Below are positions 8,096-17,429 of a stretch of DNA of 35,283 bases, piece after piece. Source of the stretch: Kiritimatiellia bacterium (GTDB lineage: Bacteria > Verrucomicrobiota > Kiritimatiellia > CAIQIC01 > Lenti-01); contig JAFTAH010000153.1 of the NCBI GenBank assembly GCA_017458625.1, forward strand, positions 1 to 35,283, written 5' to 3'. Below the pieces are notes generated by a model. The model ran no database searches. It was given only the letters and a program-made list of their open reading frames with translations, and had not been told where the DNA came from. Position numbers and translations under genes: made by a program. Each line of letters opens with the position of its first letter. The stretch's first letter is position 1.

Positions 8096-9061
8096 ATGCG
8101 CCTCCCCTTCCAGCGCGTCCGCCCCATGACCAAGCCGGCCCCCTCCGGCATCCCCCGCCTGACGCGCGCCGACCGGCACCTCCTCTTCTGGACGATGCTG
8201 CTCCGCCTACTGGCGCTCGTGGCCGCCGTTGCCGCCCTCTTCTACGTCGTGGCCCAGGTCGTCTCCCGCACCGACTGGATGCGCCACCGGCTGGAGGCCT
8301 ACCTCTCGGACTTCGCCGGCATGCCCGTCCGCATTGATGGCCGCGTCCGCGCCACGGAGGCCCTCAACCTCAGGATCCGCGATGTCATCAGCGTCGATGG
8401 CGACTCCGGCCTGACCATCGGCATCCTGCGTATCCGCTGGCGGCTCTTTCCCCCGGCCGGCGAATCCCATGTCAAGTCCATCTGGGCTGAAAACGTCCAG
8501 CTCAACCTCACCCGGGCCGCCGACGGCTCCATCCGCCCCGCGTTTCTCGCCCAGCTCGGTCGCCAGGCCGCCGGCTATGCGGGAATTCCCATCCCCGCCG
8601 CACCAGAGGACGAAACGGCCGTCGCCCCGGCCCCCGCCGAGAAGACTGCCGCCCCCGCTCCTGACGCCTCCCCCCAGCCCGTCCTGCCCCTCTTCCGGCT
8701 CCAGAACGCCCGCGTCTTCTGGCGCACAGCCGATGACACGTTGCTGGCCAGCGCAACTGGCATCGACCTCACCATCCGCACCCTCGCCCTCCCCGAAATC
8801 GGCATGAATCCTGTCCTGGGCCCCGAAGACGCCCGCTCCGTCATGCACTGGCGCGGCTATGCCGAGACGGTCGTCGTGCCGCCCTCCATCAACATCAAGG
8901 GGCTGCGCATCGACCTCGTCCACTCCGGCGATCGCGACTTCCTCTCCCATCTGTCCGCCGCCGACTGGGGCCAGCATCCCGCCCCGCGCAACCCGGCCGA
9001 CGTCCCCCCCGACGTCGCTATGCTCCTCGACGATGCCACCTTCGTCGTCCCCGACCCGTAG
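8096..9061 (+). CDS. Short AsmA-like membrane-anchored protein
   Basis: The 321-residue product has an N-terminal membrane helix (about 29-55) and then a large periplasmic part. That part opens with strands of the AsmA/DUF748 type (FAGMPVRIDGRVRATEALNLRIRDV, GLTIGILRIRWRLF) and, after a Pro/Ala linker (about 170-200), a repeat of the same pattern (FRLQNARVFWRT...LASATGIDLTI). AsmA-family proteins are bridge-like envelope proteins linked to lipid transport and outer-membrane assembly; this one is much shorter than the usual 600 or more residues. The ATG at 8096 lies 1 bp after the nitroreductase stop. An ATG at 8126 and a TTG at 8069 are alternatives. Family call is moderate. Confidence 0.75.
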   Translation: MRLPFQRVRPMTKPAPSGIPRLTRADRHLLFWTMLLRLLALVAAVAALFYVVAQVVSRTDWMRHRLEAYLSDFAGMPVRIDGRVRATEALNLRIRDVISVDGDSGLTIGILRIRWRLFPPAGESHVKSIWAENVQLNLTRAADGSIRPAFLAQLGRQAAGYAGIPIPAAPEDETAVAPAPAEKTAAPAPDASPQPVLPLFRLQNARVFWRTADDTLLASATGIDLTIRTLALPEIGMNPVLGPEDARSVMHWRGYAETVVVPPSINIKGLRIDLVHSGDRDFLSHLSAADWGQHPAPRNPADVPPDVAMLLDDATFVVPDP

Positions 9062-9141
9062 CCCCCTCCCGCCCCTCGCTACAGCCCTCGGCACGCCTCT
9101 CCCTGGGCTTTTGAATCGCGGTGATACTACGGTAAAACATT

Positions 9142-9160
9142 GGGCTTTTTGCCCATTTTT
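9142..9160 (+). terminator. Short Rho-independent-like terminator
   Basis: GGGC (9142-9145) and GCCC (9151-9154) enclose five T, and the T-rich ATTTTT follows directly. The 4-bp stem is short, so strength is uncertain; its place 80 bp after the AsmA-like gene fits. Confidence 0.4.
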
Positions 9161-9327
9161 GCCCAGCTTCGCCTCCGCCGTCGCTGGCCGTCCACCGTCG
9201 ACCATCGGCCGTCCCCGGCCCGGCCATGCGCAGTTTTTCGCCTTTCCCGTTGGCCTCAAGCCCGCCAGAAGCCGCCCCAAATGCTGAAAAAGGGGGTAAA
9301 AAAGGTTGAAAAGGGTGCGAAAAAGAA

Positions 9328-9355
9328 TTGCGGGGGAAAAGGGGCAAGGTATAAT
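9328..9355 (+). promoter_or_regulatory. Promoter with consensus -10 for the three-gene secreted-protein operon
   Basis: TATAAT (9350-9355) is a perfect -10 hexamer, unusual in this GC-rich DNA. TTGCGG (9328-9333) lies 16 bp upstream. Start codon 9404 is about 48 bases from the -10, leaving a roughly 42-nt leader. Confidence 0.65.
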
Positions 9356-9375
9356 TGGGAGTACAGCAGAAGTAT

Positions 9376-9398
9376 GGACCGGCATTCGGTCCAGGAGG
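9376..9398 (+). promoter_or_regulatory. Leader hairpin abutting a strong Shine-Dalgarno sequence
   Basis: GGACCG (9376-9381) and CGGTCC (9387-9392) form a perfect 6-bp stem with a 5-nt loop. AGGAGG (9393-9398) begins on the next base, with ATG 9404 five bases later. The hairpin could present or partly mask the ribosome site, or protect the transcript's 5' region. Confidence 0.6.
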
Positions 9399-9403
9399 TT
9401 GGC

Positions 9404-10093
9404 ATGAGAAAGACAATGACGTGGGCGATGGCTTGTGTGGTGGCGACGTTGGCGTGCGGGGCGGCGTGGGGGGCTCCTGTCGGGCAGGAGGTGGCGCAAC
9501 GCGTTGCGGAGGAGGGGGTTGAAACGGTGTTCCCGGGCGAGGGGTGGGTTCCGGCGGATGCGGTGGCGGTCAGGGACGGGGAGGGCGGTGTCGCGGCGTG
9601 GGGGTTCGTGTTCGCGCTGGAGGGGTCGGCGTATGCGGAGGAGGGGGCGGTACGGGTTGCGGTTGCGGATGGGGAGGCCGGGGATGACGGGGAGTCGGAG
9701 CTGTATGTTTCGACGGCGACCATCGTGACGGGGGCCAATGACACGGATTCGCTGGTTTTCCGGCATTTCCGTGGGCTCGCGGACTGGTATCAGGAGGGGA
9801 CGCTGGACGGCTGGAGGGGAGAGGCGGTACGGCTGGGGGCGGGGGACATCCGGTACGGGGCGGGGGCACCGGCCGGAGCTCGCGGGCCCGGAAAGGCCGC
9901 GGCGCTCAAGAAGGCGGCGGCGGCGCGGAAGGCGGCCGTCGCAGCGGAGCGGGATGCGTTGCCCGAGTATTTGCAGAAGGCCGCCGACGAGGCGGATGCG
10001 GACGCGGCGGCGGCAGCGAAGGCCCGCTGGGGTGCCGCGGAGGCGCAGGTGCGGCAGACGCAGCGGAAGGCGGCGGTCCGCGCGGCGGAGTGA
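9404..10093 (+). CDS. Exported protein with Ala-rich helical C-terminus, unknown function
   Basis: The 229-residue product has a signal peptide (MRKTMTWAMACVVATLACGAAWG). A region of about 110 residues follows with strands such as GGVAAWGFVFALEG and ELYVSTATIV. The tail from about residue 150 is almost entirely Ala/Lys/Arg/Glu and probably a long helix or coiled coil. The ATG at 9404 is fixed by AGGAGG six bases upstream and by the signal sequence; the open frame extends to 9140 but without coding character. Third positions are G-rich (GCG, GTG, GGG), the opposite of the C-rich genes around it. It is the first gene of an apparent operon with the lipase-like giant and a large secreted partner. 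Confidence 0.85.
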   Translation: MRKTMTWAMACVVATLACGAAWGAPVGQEVAQRVAEEGVETVFPGEGWVPADAVAVRDGEGGVAAWGFVFALEGSAYAEEGAVRVAVADGEAGDDGESELYVSTATIVTGANDTDSLVFRHFRGLADWYQEGTLDGWRGEAVRLGAGDIRYGAGAPAGARGPGKAAALKKAAAARKAAVAAERDALPEYLQKAADEADADAAAAAKARWGAAEAQVRQTQRKAAVRAAE

Positions 10094-10150
10094 TCAGTGG
10101 ATAGTGGGCAGTGAAGAGGCGTGGATGGTTTGGTTGACGGAGGTTTGACG

Positions 10151-13100
10151 ATGAAGAGGTTCGCGAAGGTTCTGGCGGTGGCAGCGTGGGGCGTGGCGGC
10201 GGCGGCAATGGCGGCGCCGGATCTAGTGATTTCGTCGGTGGCGCTCTCGACGAACCGGGCGTACCCGGGGGACAAAATCACCATCAACAGCGTCACCCGC
10301 AACAACGGGGACGCGACTGGCTGGTGGAAGTACTGCGACGTGTACTACTACTGGGGCACCGCCTCGAATCCAAAGGCGCAGAAGATCGGCAGCGGCGCGA
10401 CGCCCAACTACAACGAGGTCAACGGCATCGACAAGTACGAGGAGGAGGAGGACACGCTCAGCTGGACCATCCCCGCGGGAACGGCGCCGGGCATCTACTA
10501 CATCACGTGCGTGGCGGACGCGGAGGGCGAGATTGCCGAGAGTAACGAGGGGAACAACACGAAGAGCGTGAAGTTCACGGTCATCGGGACGCCCAGCTTC
10601 AGCGGGCTGAAGTGGCAGGAGCCGCTGTACGTCTCGGGCGGGGACCCGGTGATGATGTACGGCGAGGTCGCGAACATCGCGGTGGGCAGGACGCTGACAA
10701 TCCAGATCTACGAGGACGACCTGGCGGGCGACGACCTGATCGCGACGCTCAGCTCGACGGTGCGGCAGTCGCCGGACGGGACGCTGTATTTCAGCCGGTC
10801 GTGGACGGGCCGCTGGGAGGACGATGCGAGCGGGGACCCGGAATACTACTTCAAGGTGATCTACACACAGGACGGCAAGGACTACACGGCGACGAGCGGC
10901 CAGAACGACGGGGCCTATCTGCACGTGAGCAAGGACCGCATGATGCCGAGCTACCACGCGCAGAAGAACAATTTCTACTACGACAACGCCAGCACGAACG
11001 ACCCGGGCTTCCGGGGGGCGTCGAGCGGGACGGTGGCGCTGACGGACGACCGCATCCCGATCATCCTGGTCCACGGCATGGGCGGCGACGGGAAGCCGAA
11101 CACGCTGAACTACTGGTACGGGTGGATGAACGCGGACACGAACGCGCCGCTGGGCTACTTCAACCAGGCGCCGCTGAGCAGCATGTACCGGGTGTACCGC
11201 TACGTGTACGACACGCGCGACTTCATCAGCACGAACGGGGTGCGGCTGGCGAATTTCGTCAACAACTGGTACGCGCGGCATCCGGAGTGGGAGGGCCGAC
11301 AGGTGGTCGTGATGGCCCACAGCATGGGCGGGCTGGTGAGCCGCTACGCGATGAACGTGAACACGCAGTTCGCGGCGCGGGTGCACCGTCTGGTGACGCT
11401 GGGCAGCCCGCACCTCGGCGCGCAGGGGGCGAACCCGACGTGGATCAAGTACTCGGGGCCGGACGACAACAGCTGGTTCGTGTCGGGCATCTACAACACA
11501 TTCGACCTGCACAACAACACGGCGGGCTGCTTCGACCTGGCGTGGTACGCGACGAACGAGATCCCGAAGGAGGCGCTGACGACGGCCGCCATCAACGAAA
11601 TGGGCGACTCGTACGACACGGAGCTGATGCGGAAGAGCCTGCGGAACCCCTTCACGGGCTGGACCGGGATGCGCAGCAAGTCGGCGGACAACAAGTGCGT
11701 GCTGTTCGGCGGCAGCTCGACGAACAAGATCGGCGACAACCTCCGCCCGAGCTGGACGAAGGCGGCCGCGAGCGAGGTCAGCACCGACCACCTCGGCCTC
11801 TGGGTGGCGACAAAGATCTACCGCTCCATGAGCTACGCGGACGGCACGGGCGTGGGCGACAACGACGGGCTGGTCCCGCTGATTTCCGCCCTGATGAGCG
11901 ACTCGCTCAAGTGCGCGCTCCCCAGCGACAAGAACGGGCACCCGACCGCCGCGAAGTTCAACCTCAACGAGATGGACGGCCAGCAGGTGGACCACGCGAG
12001 CTACCTCGACGTGCCGGTGACGATGGACGCGGTCAAGGCGGTGCTCCTCACCCAGGTGAGCGGCTACTGCCAGCCGGCGGCCGCGGTGTCGGCGGGTGCG
12101 GCGTGGCGGCTGATCGACAACGTGACGGGCGAGACCAGCCCGTGGCAGCGCACGACCGTCCGCCTGCCCGCGCTGGTTCCTGGCCGCAGCTACACGGTCA
12201 ATTTCAAGAGCGTCAGCGGCTACACCACGCCCAAGGACGTGACGTTCACGGCGACGAAGGCCGTGACGCGGCAGGTGAGCGGCACCTATCTGACGGCGTC
12301 GGAGAGCAACCACGCGCCGAGCGGTCTCTCGCTCAGCAACACGAGCGTGAAGGAGAATGCGCCCATCGGTACGGTGGTGGGCACGCTGAGCGCCCACGAC
12401 GAGGACGCGGGCGACACGCTGACCTTTGCGTTGGTGGCGGGCTACGGGGACACGGGCAACGCGTGCTTCACCATCGACGGCAACAAGCTCAAGACGGCGC
12501 AGGTGTTCGACTACGAGCAGTATCCGCAGCACTTCTGCCGCATCCGCGCGAGCGACGCCCACGGCGGGTTCTGCGAGGAAGCGTTCACCATCGACGTCGT
12601 CGACGTGGACGAGCGGACGCCCGCGCAGGAAACCGGCGACGCCTGGCTGAACCTGTCGTGGGCGGCGGTGCCGGGCGCGGACTATTACGAGGTGGACGTG
12701 TCGGCGGGGTCCACGGATTCCATCTACACGACGCCCAACCGGTCGCTCGGCACGAACCAGTTCCTCGCGGGGCATTACTGGCGGTACGAAGCGCCGGGCG
12801 AGGCGACGACGACGACCAGCGGCAGCGTGAAGACGTCGCCGTGCTGGTTCACCTACGGTTCCACCAACGCACACGCCCTGTTCGGCACGAACGGCATGGC
12901 GCTGGTCACGAAGGACCTGCCGCTGCTGGGCGCGTCGGCGGTCGCCATCGACTTCCAGATCGGGAACTGGAACGGCGGCGGCACGGCGGCGGTGTCGCGG
13001 GTGGACGCGTACTACCGCGTGGACGGCGGCGAGTGGCAGTTCATCGACTACAACCAGTCGACGGCGCCCAAGGACGGCGGCGAAACGAACTACTGGGGCG

Positions 13101-14851
13101 ACCTGATCTTCATGCCGGAAGGCGCGGCGACGGTGGCGTTCAAGCTGGAAGCCCCGAATGCCAAGCGCGACAGCTGGCAGCGCGGGCCGTACGTCACGAC
13201 GGCGACGGCCAGCCTCTACGGGCAGGGCGAGTTCGCGGACGCGAACGTGCATCTGGAAGGCTATCCGCGGACCGTCAACGTGACGAACATCCAGGTCCAG
13301 AACCTGCCCGCGGATACTCCGTATTGGTGGCACGTTCGCGCATTTGTCGGCGGCGAGTGGGTCGATGTCGGCTACGGCCACCGCAAGACCGAGGACACCG
13401 TACCCGTCCCGACGGGGCTCTCCGTCGCGACGGTCAGCTCGACCGAGCTGACGGCGACGTGGACCGATCCGGGCCTGGTGGACCACTTCGAGGTGGAGCT
13501 CACGCCGGTGGTGGCGGCGGGCGTGCAGTCCACGCTCGCCACGATCCCGAACGTCAACCTGAGCGGCGCGGCGAACGCGAGCGGCTGGCGCTACAGCGCG
13601 AACCACGCGGTCGTGTCCAGCGACTGGCTCTGCGCGACGACCAACACCGAATGGGACTACCACGGGCTGGTGGTGGCGCCCGCGCCGGGCATCCAGTCGC
13701 AGGCGCTCGACCTCTCCGGCTGCGAAAGCGCGACCCTGCGGTTCGTGGCGCGCACGCGCGGCGAAAACAACGGCGTGGAGGGCGTGCCAATGGTTCTGTA
13801 CTACCAGCTCCCGGGCGGTGGCTGGACGGAAGCGGGCCGGGTCACGACCAACTCCGTCTACATCAACAACAACAATTATCTCCACATCGACTTGCCCGCG
13901 GAGGCGATGGTCGATGGCGTGAAGCTCGAGCTGTGCGTGCCGGACGCGGAAGGCACGGGCAGCGTTTGGCAGACCGGCGTCTCCGGCAACGGCATCCGCA
14001 ACGTCACTCTCCTCGGCGTCGGCAAGCCCGCACCGGACTACGGTGCCGAAACGGCGGTCGCCCTCGAGGACGTGCCCGCGCCCCTCGCCGACGCCGTCGA
14101 GTCGTCGGCCACCGCCTTCGCCATCGCCAGGCACCTCGAAATGGAGACGACCTACTGGGTGCACGTCCGCTCCGTGGACCGCTGGGGCCATGCATCCGCC
14201 TGGGTGGAGACCTCCGGGACGACCGCCGCCGCCAGCGCCCCCGCCTCGATCCGGCTCAGCAGCCGGAGCGTCCGCGAGAACAATGCGGTTGGCGAATATA
14301 TCGGACAGCTGAGCGCCGAAGACGCGGACGAAGGAGACGAGATCGCCTACGCCCTGGCCGATGGCGAAGGCAGCGAAGGCAACGCCCTCGTGGAGATCAG
14401 CGGCACCACCCTCCGCGCGGCCGGCGTGTTCCTGGCCAGCGACGGTGCCACGCGCCAGGTCCGCGTCCGGGCCACCGATGCCCAGGGCCTCTGGACCGAG
14501 GCGGTGTTCGACCTGGACGTGGTCGGAACCGCGTCCGAGACGCTCCCGGAAGGCGACTATCCCCTCATCGACCCCGCGACGTTCGCGGCCATGGTGGCGG
14601 CGAACCCCGGCGTCCAGTTCACCTCGGCCGGCATCGCCCGGTCCGACGATGGCGAACTCGTCGACCGCGCCACCTGGGAGCCTGTCGCAGCCCCCTCCAA
14701 CGCGCGCGCCTCAATGCAATACGATGTCTATGAATCGACGGACCTGACCGTCGGCTTCCGCTTTGTGGGCCGCGTGTCGGAGGCGAAGTGGGAGACACTG
14801 CGGAACAACGGCGCTCCCGTGAAGTTCTGGGTCGTGCTGGTGGCGGAATAG
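10151..14851 (+). CDS. Giant secreted lipase-like alpha/beta hydrolase with CARDB, cadherin-like and FN3-like domains
   Basis: The 1566-residue product has a signal peptide ending AAMA. Residues about 24-140 are a CARDB-type adhesion domain (PDLVISSVAL, NNGDATGWW, EIAESNEGNNTKSVKF). A second beta domain spans about 150-260. An alpha/beta hydrolase of the lipase/PGAP1/DUF676 type follows: oxyanion HGMGG from His308 and nucleophile elbow AHSMGG with Ser391, then TLGSPHLG. A cadherin-like domain lies at about 720-821 (SVKENAPIGTVVG, DEDAGDTLTFAL). A carbohydrate-binding-like beta region and an FN3-like domain follow (near 1087, PTGLSVATVSSTELTATW). A second cadherin-like repeat spans about 1363-1460, then an uncharacterised C-terminal domain. 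The ATG at 10151 follows GGAGG (10139-10143). It probably acts outside the cell on an ester or lipid; substrate unknown. Codons are GCG/ACG-rich early and C-ending late. Confidence 0.9.
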   Translation: MKRFAKVLAVAAWGVAAAAMAAPDLVISSVALSTNRAYPGDKITINSVTRNNGDATGWWKYCDVYYYWGTASNPKAQKIGSGATPNYNEVNGIDKYEEEEDTLSWTIPAGTAPGIYYITCVADAEGEIAESNEGNNTKSVKFTVIGTPSFSGLKWQEPLYVSGGDPVMMYGEVANIAVGRTLTIQIYEDDLAGDDLIATLSSTVRQSPDGTLYFSRSWTGRWEDDASGDPEYYFKVIYTQDGKDYTATSGQNDGAYLHVSKDRMMPSYHAQKNNFYYDNASTNDPGFRGASSGTVALTDDRIPIILVHGMGGDGKPNTLNYWYGWMNADTNAPLGYFNQAPLSSMYRVYRYVYDTRDFISTNGVRLANFVNNWYARHPEWEGRQVVVMAHSMGGLVSRYAMNVNTQFAARVHRLVTLGSPHLGAQGANPTWIKYSGPDDNSWFVSGIYNTFDLHNNTAGCFDLAWYATNEIPKEALTTAAINEMGDSYDTELMRKSLRNPFTGWTGMRSKSADNKCVLFGGSSTNKIGDNLRPSWTKAAASEVSTDHLGLWVATKIYRSMSYADGTGVGDNDGLVPLISALMSDSLKCALPSDKNGHPTAAKFNLNEMDGQQVDHASYLDVPVTMDAVKAVLLTQVSGYCQPAAAVSAGAAWRLIDNVTGETSPWQRTTVRLPALVPGRSYTVNFKSVSGYTTPKDVTFTATKAVTRQVSGTYLTASESNHAPSGLSLSNTSVKENAPIGTVVGTLSAHDEDAGDTLTFALVAGYGDTGNACFTIDGNKLKTAQVFDYEQYPQHFCRIRASDAHGGFCEEAFTIDVVDVDERTPAQETGDAWLNLSWAAVPGADYYEVDVSAGSTDSIYTTPNRSLGTNQFLAGHYWRYEAPGEATTTTSGSVKTSPCWFTYGSTNAHALFGTNGMALVTKDLPLLGASAVAIDFQIGNWNGGGTAAVSRVDAYYRVDGGEWQFIDYNQSTAPKDGGETNYWGDLIFMPEGAATVAFKLEAPNAKRDSWQRGPYVTTATASLYGQGEFADANVHLEGYPRTVNVTNIQVQNLPADTPYWWHVRAFVGGEWVDVGYGHRKTEDTVPVPTGLSVATVSSTELTATWTDPGLVDHFEVELTPVVAAGVQSTLATIPNVNLSGAANASGWRYSANHAVVSSDWLCATTNTEWDYHGLVVAPAPGIQSQALDLSGCESATLRFVARTRGENNGVEGVPMVLYYQLPGGGWTEAGRVTTNSVYINNNNYLHIDLPAEAMVDGVKLELCVPDAEGTGSVWQTGVSGNGIRNVTLLGVGKPAPDYGAETAVALEDVPAPLADAVESSATAFAIARHLEMETTYWVHVRSVDRWGHASAWVETSGTTAAASAPASIRLSSRSVRENNAVGEYIGQLSAEDADEGDEIAYALADGEGSEGNALVEISGTTLRAAGVFLASDGATRQVRVRATDAQGLWTEAVFDLDVVGTASETLPEGDYPLIDPATFAAMVAANPGVQFTSAGIARSDDGELVDRATWEPVAAPSNARASMQYDVYESTDLTVGFRFVGRVSEAKWETLRNNGAPVKFWVVLVAE

Positions 14852-14864
14852 AAAGGAGCGGGCA

Positions 14865-17429
14865 ATGAAGTTTCGGAACATCTTCCTGGCGGCACTGGCG
14901 GCGACAACAGGCATCGCGACCTGGACGGCATGGGCTTTCGATGGCGCGCCCATCGACAGCGCAACCGGTGACGTGGACCATGTGACCATCAAGTGGCAGG
15001 CGGAGCAGGGCGCGACCTATCGCGTGGTCGCCAAGAGTGACCTGGCCGACACCAATGCCCCCTGGGAGCAGCGCTCGGGCTATCTGTCCACCGACACCGG
15101 CTGGACCCTGGAGCAAGGGATTGATGTCACCAACACCGTCGAGTTCTTCCGCATCGAGAAGATCGACCAGACCGGCCCCGAATTCACCTTCCTCAGTCCT
15201 GCCAAGGACGCCGTGTCCGTCGACCCGGACGCGGAAATCCGCATCGGCATCACCGACCAGAGCGGCGTCTCCACAGCCGGCCTCGGCATTTGGGTGGGCG
15301 ACACCTGGCACGCCTATGGCGAGGATGCCGACGTGACATGGGCGGACGGCGTCCTCGCCTACGCCGGTGGCGCCCTCGGCGAACCCGGCGCCGTCGTCCC
15401 CGTCTGGGCCGTCGCCAATGACACCCTCGGCAACCCCGGCCGCTGCGAGACCTCCCTGCTCACCCTTGCCAGCGACCTCGCCACCATCGAAACCAACGAC
15501 TTCATCCCCTTCGTCGTCATCGGCAGTGGCATGCAGACCGTCGACGACCTCGTCGAGACCGCCACCACCAGCGCCCGGAGCACGTCCTCCGCCCGCTCCA
15601 CCGCCCTTACCGGCACCATCGGCGTCGAGGAAGTCGGCGGCGACGGCGGCGAGGGCGACAACTACCTCACCTTCCGGTTCACCGGCGATGGCTGGAAGCT
15701 GCTCGCCACCAACCAGCTCTGGGCCAGTAGCGCCGCCGACCAGATTTTCTACCGCCGCGTCGTTACCATCGATGCCCCCGACTTTGACGAGTACACCATC
15801 ACCGCCTGGACCGAGGAAGCCACCCTCGCCGACTTCTTCGTCGGCGGCAGCTTCTCCAGCGACAACGGCGAATGGACCGAATACGACGTGGTGGACAACA
15901 GCGAGGAGGAGGCCATCTCCGCGCAGTCGCGCCGCCGCCACGTCCAGCCCCGCATCGGCGGCAGCACCTCCCGCAGCTTCTCCACCAACGGCGTCCTCTC
16001 CTCTGACTGGATCAACAACAAGATTCCCGCCGCCGTCCCCCTCAAATTCGACGGCGACCTTGGCCAGTGGGACGTCAGCGCCGGCTTCTCCGTCGCGGCC
16101 GACTTCGGCATCCTCAAACGCAAGTTCAACACCTGCGACCTCGCCGTCAACGGCCAGGCCCACGTCCATCTTAACCCCACCCTCGTCGCCACGACCAACG
16201 CCGCCTACAGCAACACCTGGACCAAGACCATCGCCGACGTCAAGAAGACCTTCGGCGGCACCATCGGCCCCATCCCCATCTGGGTCGACCTCTCCGTCGA
16301 AATCCCTGCCGAGCTCTCCCTCCAGGCCCAGGCCACCAACGCCAGCGTCGCCGCCATCATCGACATCTCCCGCGCCCTCGACTACCACTGGAAGCTCAGC
16401 GACGATGCATGGCAGCAGGTCGGCAGCGGCAACCCCGGCTGGGTCATCGCCCAGACTAACTTCACCTACGAGGTCGAAGGCAGCGCTGGTGTCCGCGTCT
16501 CCCTCAAGCCCACCATCACCATCAAGGTCTACAGCCTCGTCGGCGCCTACGGCTGGGTCGAGCCCTACCTCGAATGCAACGCCGTCGGCCGCGTCCAGGG
16601 CCAGAACCTCGCCGCCCCCGACTTCTACTACCTGCTCACCGCCTATGCCGGCCTCAACGCCGAAATCGGCCTCGCCTCCACCATCTGGAGCGACAGCTGG
16701 GGCACCCCGCCACACAAGACCTTTTCCCCCCTGCGCAAGCAGCTACTCCACCTCGAAGGCACCAACACCCCGCCCCGCATCGTGACCGCGCCAGTGGACC
16801 TCACCGCCGAAAACGGCGAGACCGTCATGCTGTCCGCGATGGCCGAAGGCACCTGGCCCCTCCGCTATGCCTGGTACCACAACGGCGTGGACACCGGCCG
16901 CCGCGACTCCTACATCACCCTCCGCGCCGGCTCCGCGACCGCCGGCGAATACACCGTCCAGGTCTCGAACGGCTACGGCACGGACTCGGCTAGCGTGCAA
17001 CTCTCCGTCGTCACCAACATCGCTGTTGTCGGCGCCTGGCGCTTCCTCTACCAGTGGGAAGGCGAGGCGTCGTGCAGCTATGGCGCCCGCCTCTACGCCG
17101 ACGGCGGCATGCGCGACACCTCCCCCCAGAATTACCAGTGGGACTGGTACCTCAACGGAAAGACCATCCGCTTCGAGACGCGCGAGAAATGGGACGGCCA
17201 GAGCGCTGTCTATCGCGGAACGCGCTACGACGACACCTTCATGTCCGGCACCATGGTCTCGCCTACCGGACGGACCGGCACCTGGTCCATGGAGTGGGTG
17301 AGCGCCGACCCCGACGCCTCCCTCTCCAACCTCCGCTCCATCCGCGTCCTCTCCGACTCCGCCGCACCTGACGATGACGCCTTCCTCGACCCCGCCGGGC
17401 AACTCTGGCTCCTCTCAGTCGCCGACTAG
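14865..17429 (+). CDS. Large secreted protein with Ig-like domain, unknown function
   Basis: The 854-residue product has a signal peptide (MKFRNIFLAALAATTGIATWTAWA). Its N-terminal 80 residues are a beta region (HVTIKWQAEQGATYRVVAKSD) followed by a Big/FN3-type segment. A Ser/Arg/Glu-rich stretch near residues 343-365 may be flexible. A long central region up to about 630 is rich in beta strands and Trp. Residues about 636-718 form an I-set-like Ig domain (VDLTAENGETVMLSAMAEG, YAWYHNG, GEYTVQVSNGYG). The final 130 residues resemble a small lipocalin-like barrel (VVGAWRFLYQW). The ATG follows AAAGGAG (14852-14858), which starts immediately after the preceding stop, so the gene is co-translated with the lipase-like gene and may be its partner or a co-secreted surface protein. 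Confidence 0.85.
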   Translation: MKFRNIFLAALAATTGIATWTAWAFDGAPIDSATGDVDHVTIKWQAEQGATYRVVAKSDLADTNAPWEQRSGYLSTDTGWTLEQGIDVTNTVEFFRIEKIDQTGPEFTFLSPAKDAVSVDPDAEIRIGITDQSGVSTAGLGIWVGDTWHAYGEDADVTWADGVLAYAGGALGEPGAVVPVWAVANDTLGNPGRCETSLLTLASDLATIETNDFIPFVVIGSGMQTVDDLVETATTSARSTSSARSTALTGTIGVEEVGGDGGEGDNYLTFRFTGDGWKLLATNQLWASSAADQIFYRRVVTIDAPDFDEYTITAWTEEATLADFFVGGSFSSDNGEWTEYDVVDNSEEEAISAQSRRRHVQPRIGGSTSRSFSTNGVLSSDWINNKIPAAVPLKFDGDLGQWDVSAGFSVAADFGILKRKFNTCDLAVNGQAHVHLNPTLVATTNAAYSNTWTKTIADVKKTFGGTIGPIPIWVDLSVEIPAELSLQAQATNASVAAIIDISRALDYHWKLSDDAWQQVGSGNPGWVIAQTNFTYEVEGSAGVRVSLKPTITIKVYSLVGAYGWVEPYLECNAVGRVQGQNLAAPDFYYLLTAYAGLNAEIGLASTIWSDSWGTPPHKTFSPLRKQLLHLEGTNTPPRIVTAPVDLTAENGETVMLSAMAEGTWPLRYAWYHNGVDTGRRDSYITLRAGSATAGEYTVQVSNGYGTDSASVQLSVVTNIAVVGAWRFLYQWEGEASCSYGARLYADGGMRDTSPQNYQWDWYLNGKTIRFETREKWDGQSAVYRGTRYDDTFMSGTMVSPTGRTGTWSMEWVSADPDASLSNLRSIRVLSDSAAPDDDAFLDPAGQLWLLSVAD

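Larger units (their letters stand above)
9062..9403. other. 342-bp intergenic region holding a terminator-like hairpin, a promoter and a leader hairpin
   Basis: No gene is seen here. A GGGC-T5-GCCC hairpin followed by ATTTTT ends at 9160. An inverted GGCCGTC.../CGGCCGTC region lies at 9188-9214. An AAAAAGGGGG-rich purine stretch runs from 9288 to 9345, and the promoter and leader of the following operon occupy the remainder. Confidence 0.5.

Noticed and set aside
9062..9403. Small gene in the 342-bp gap
   Set aside because: Frames there are repeat- and purine-rich without a ribosome site or codon bias.
10223..14191. 1322-residue minus-strand open frame
   Set aside because: It is the shadow of the + strand lipase-like gene; its translation is low-complexity Arg/Val/Ala/His and has no domain.
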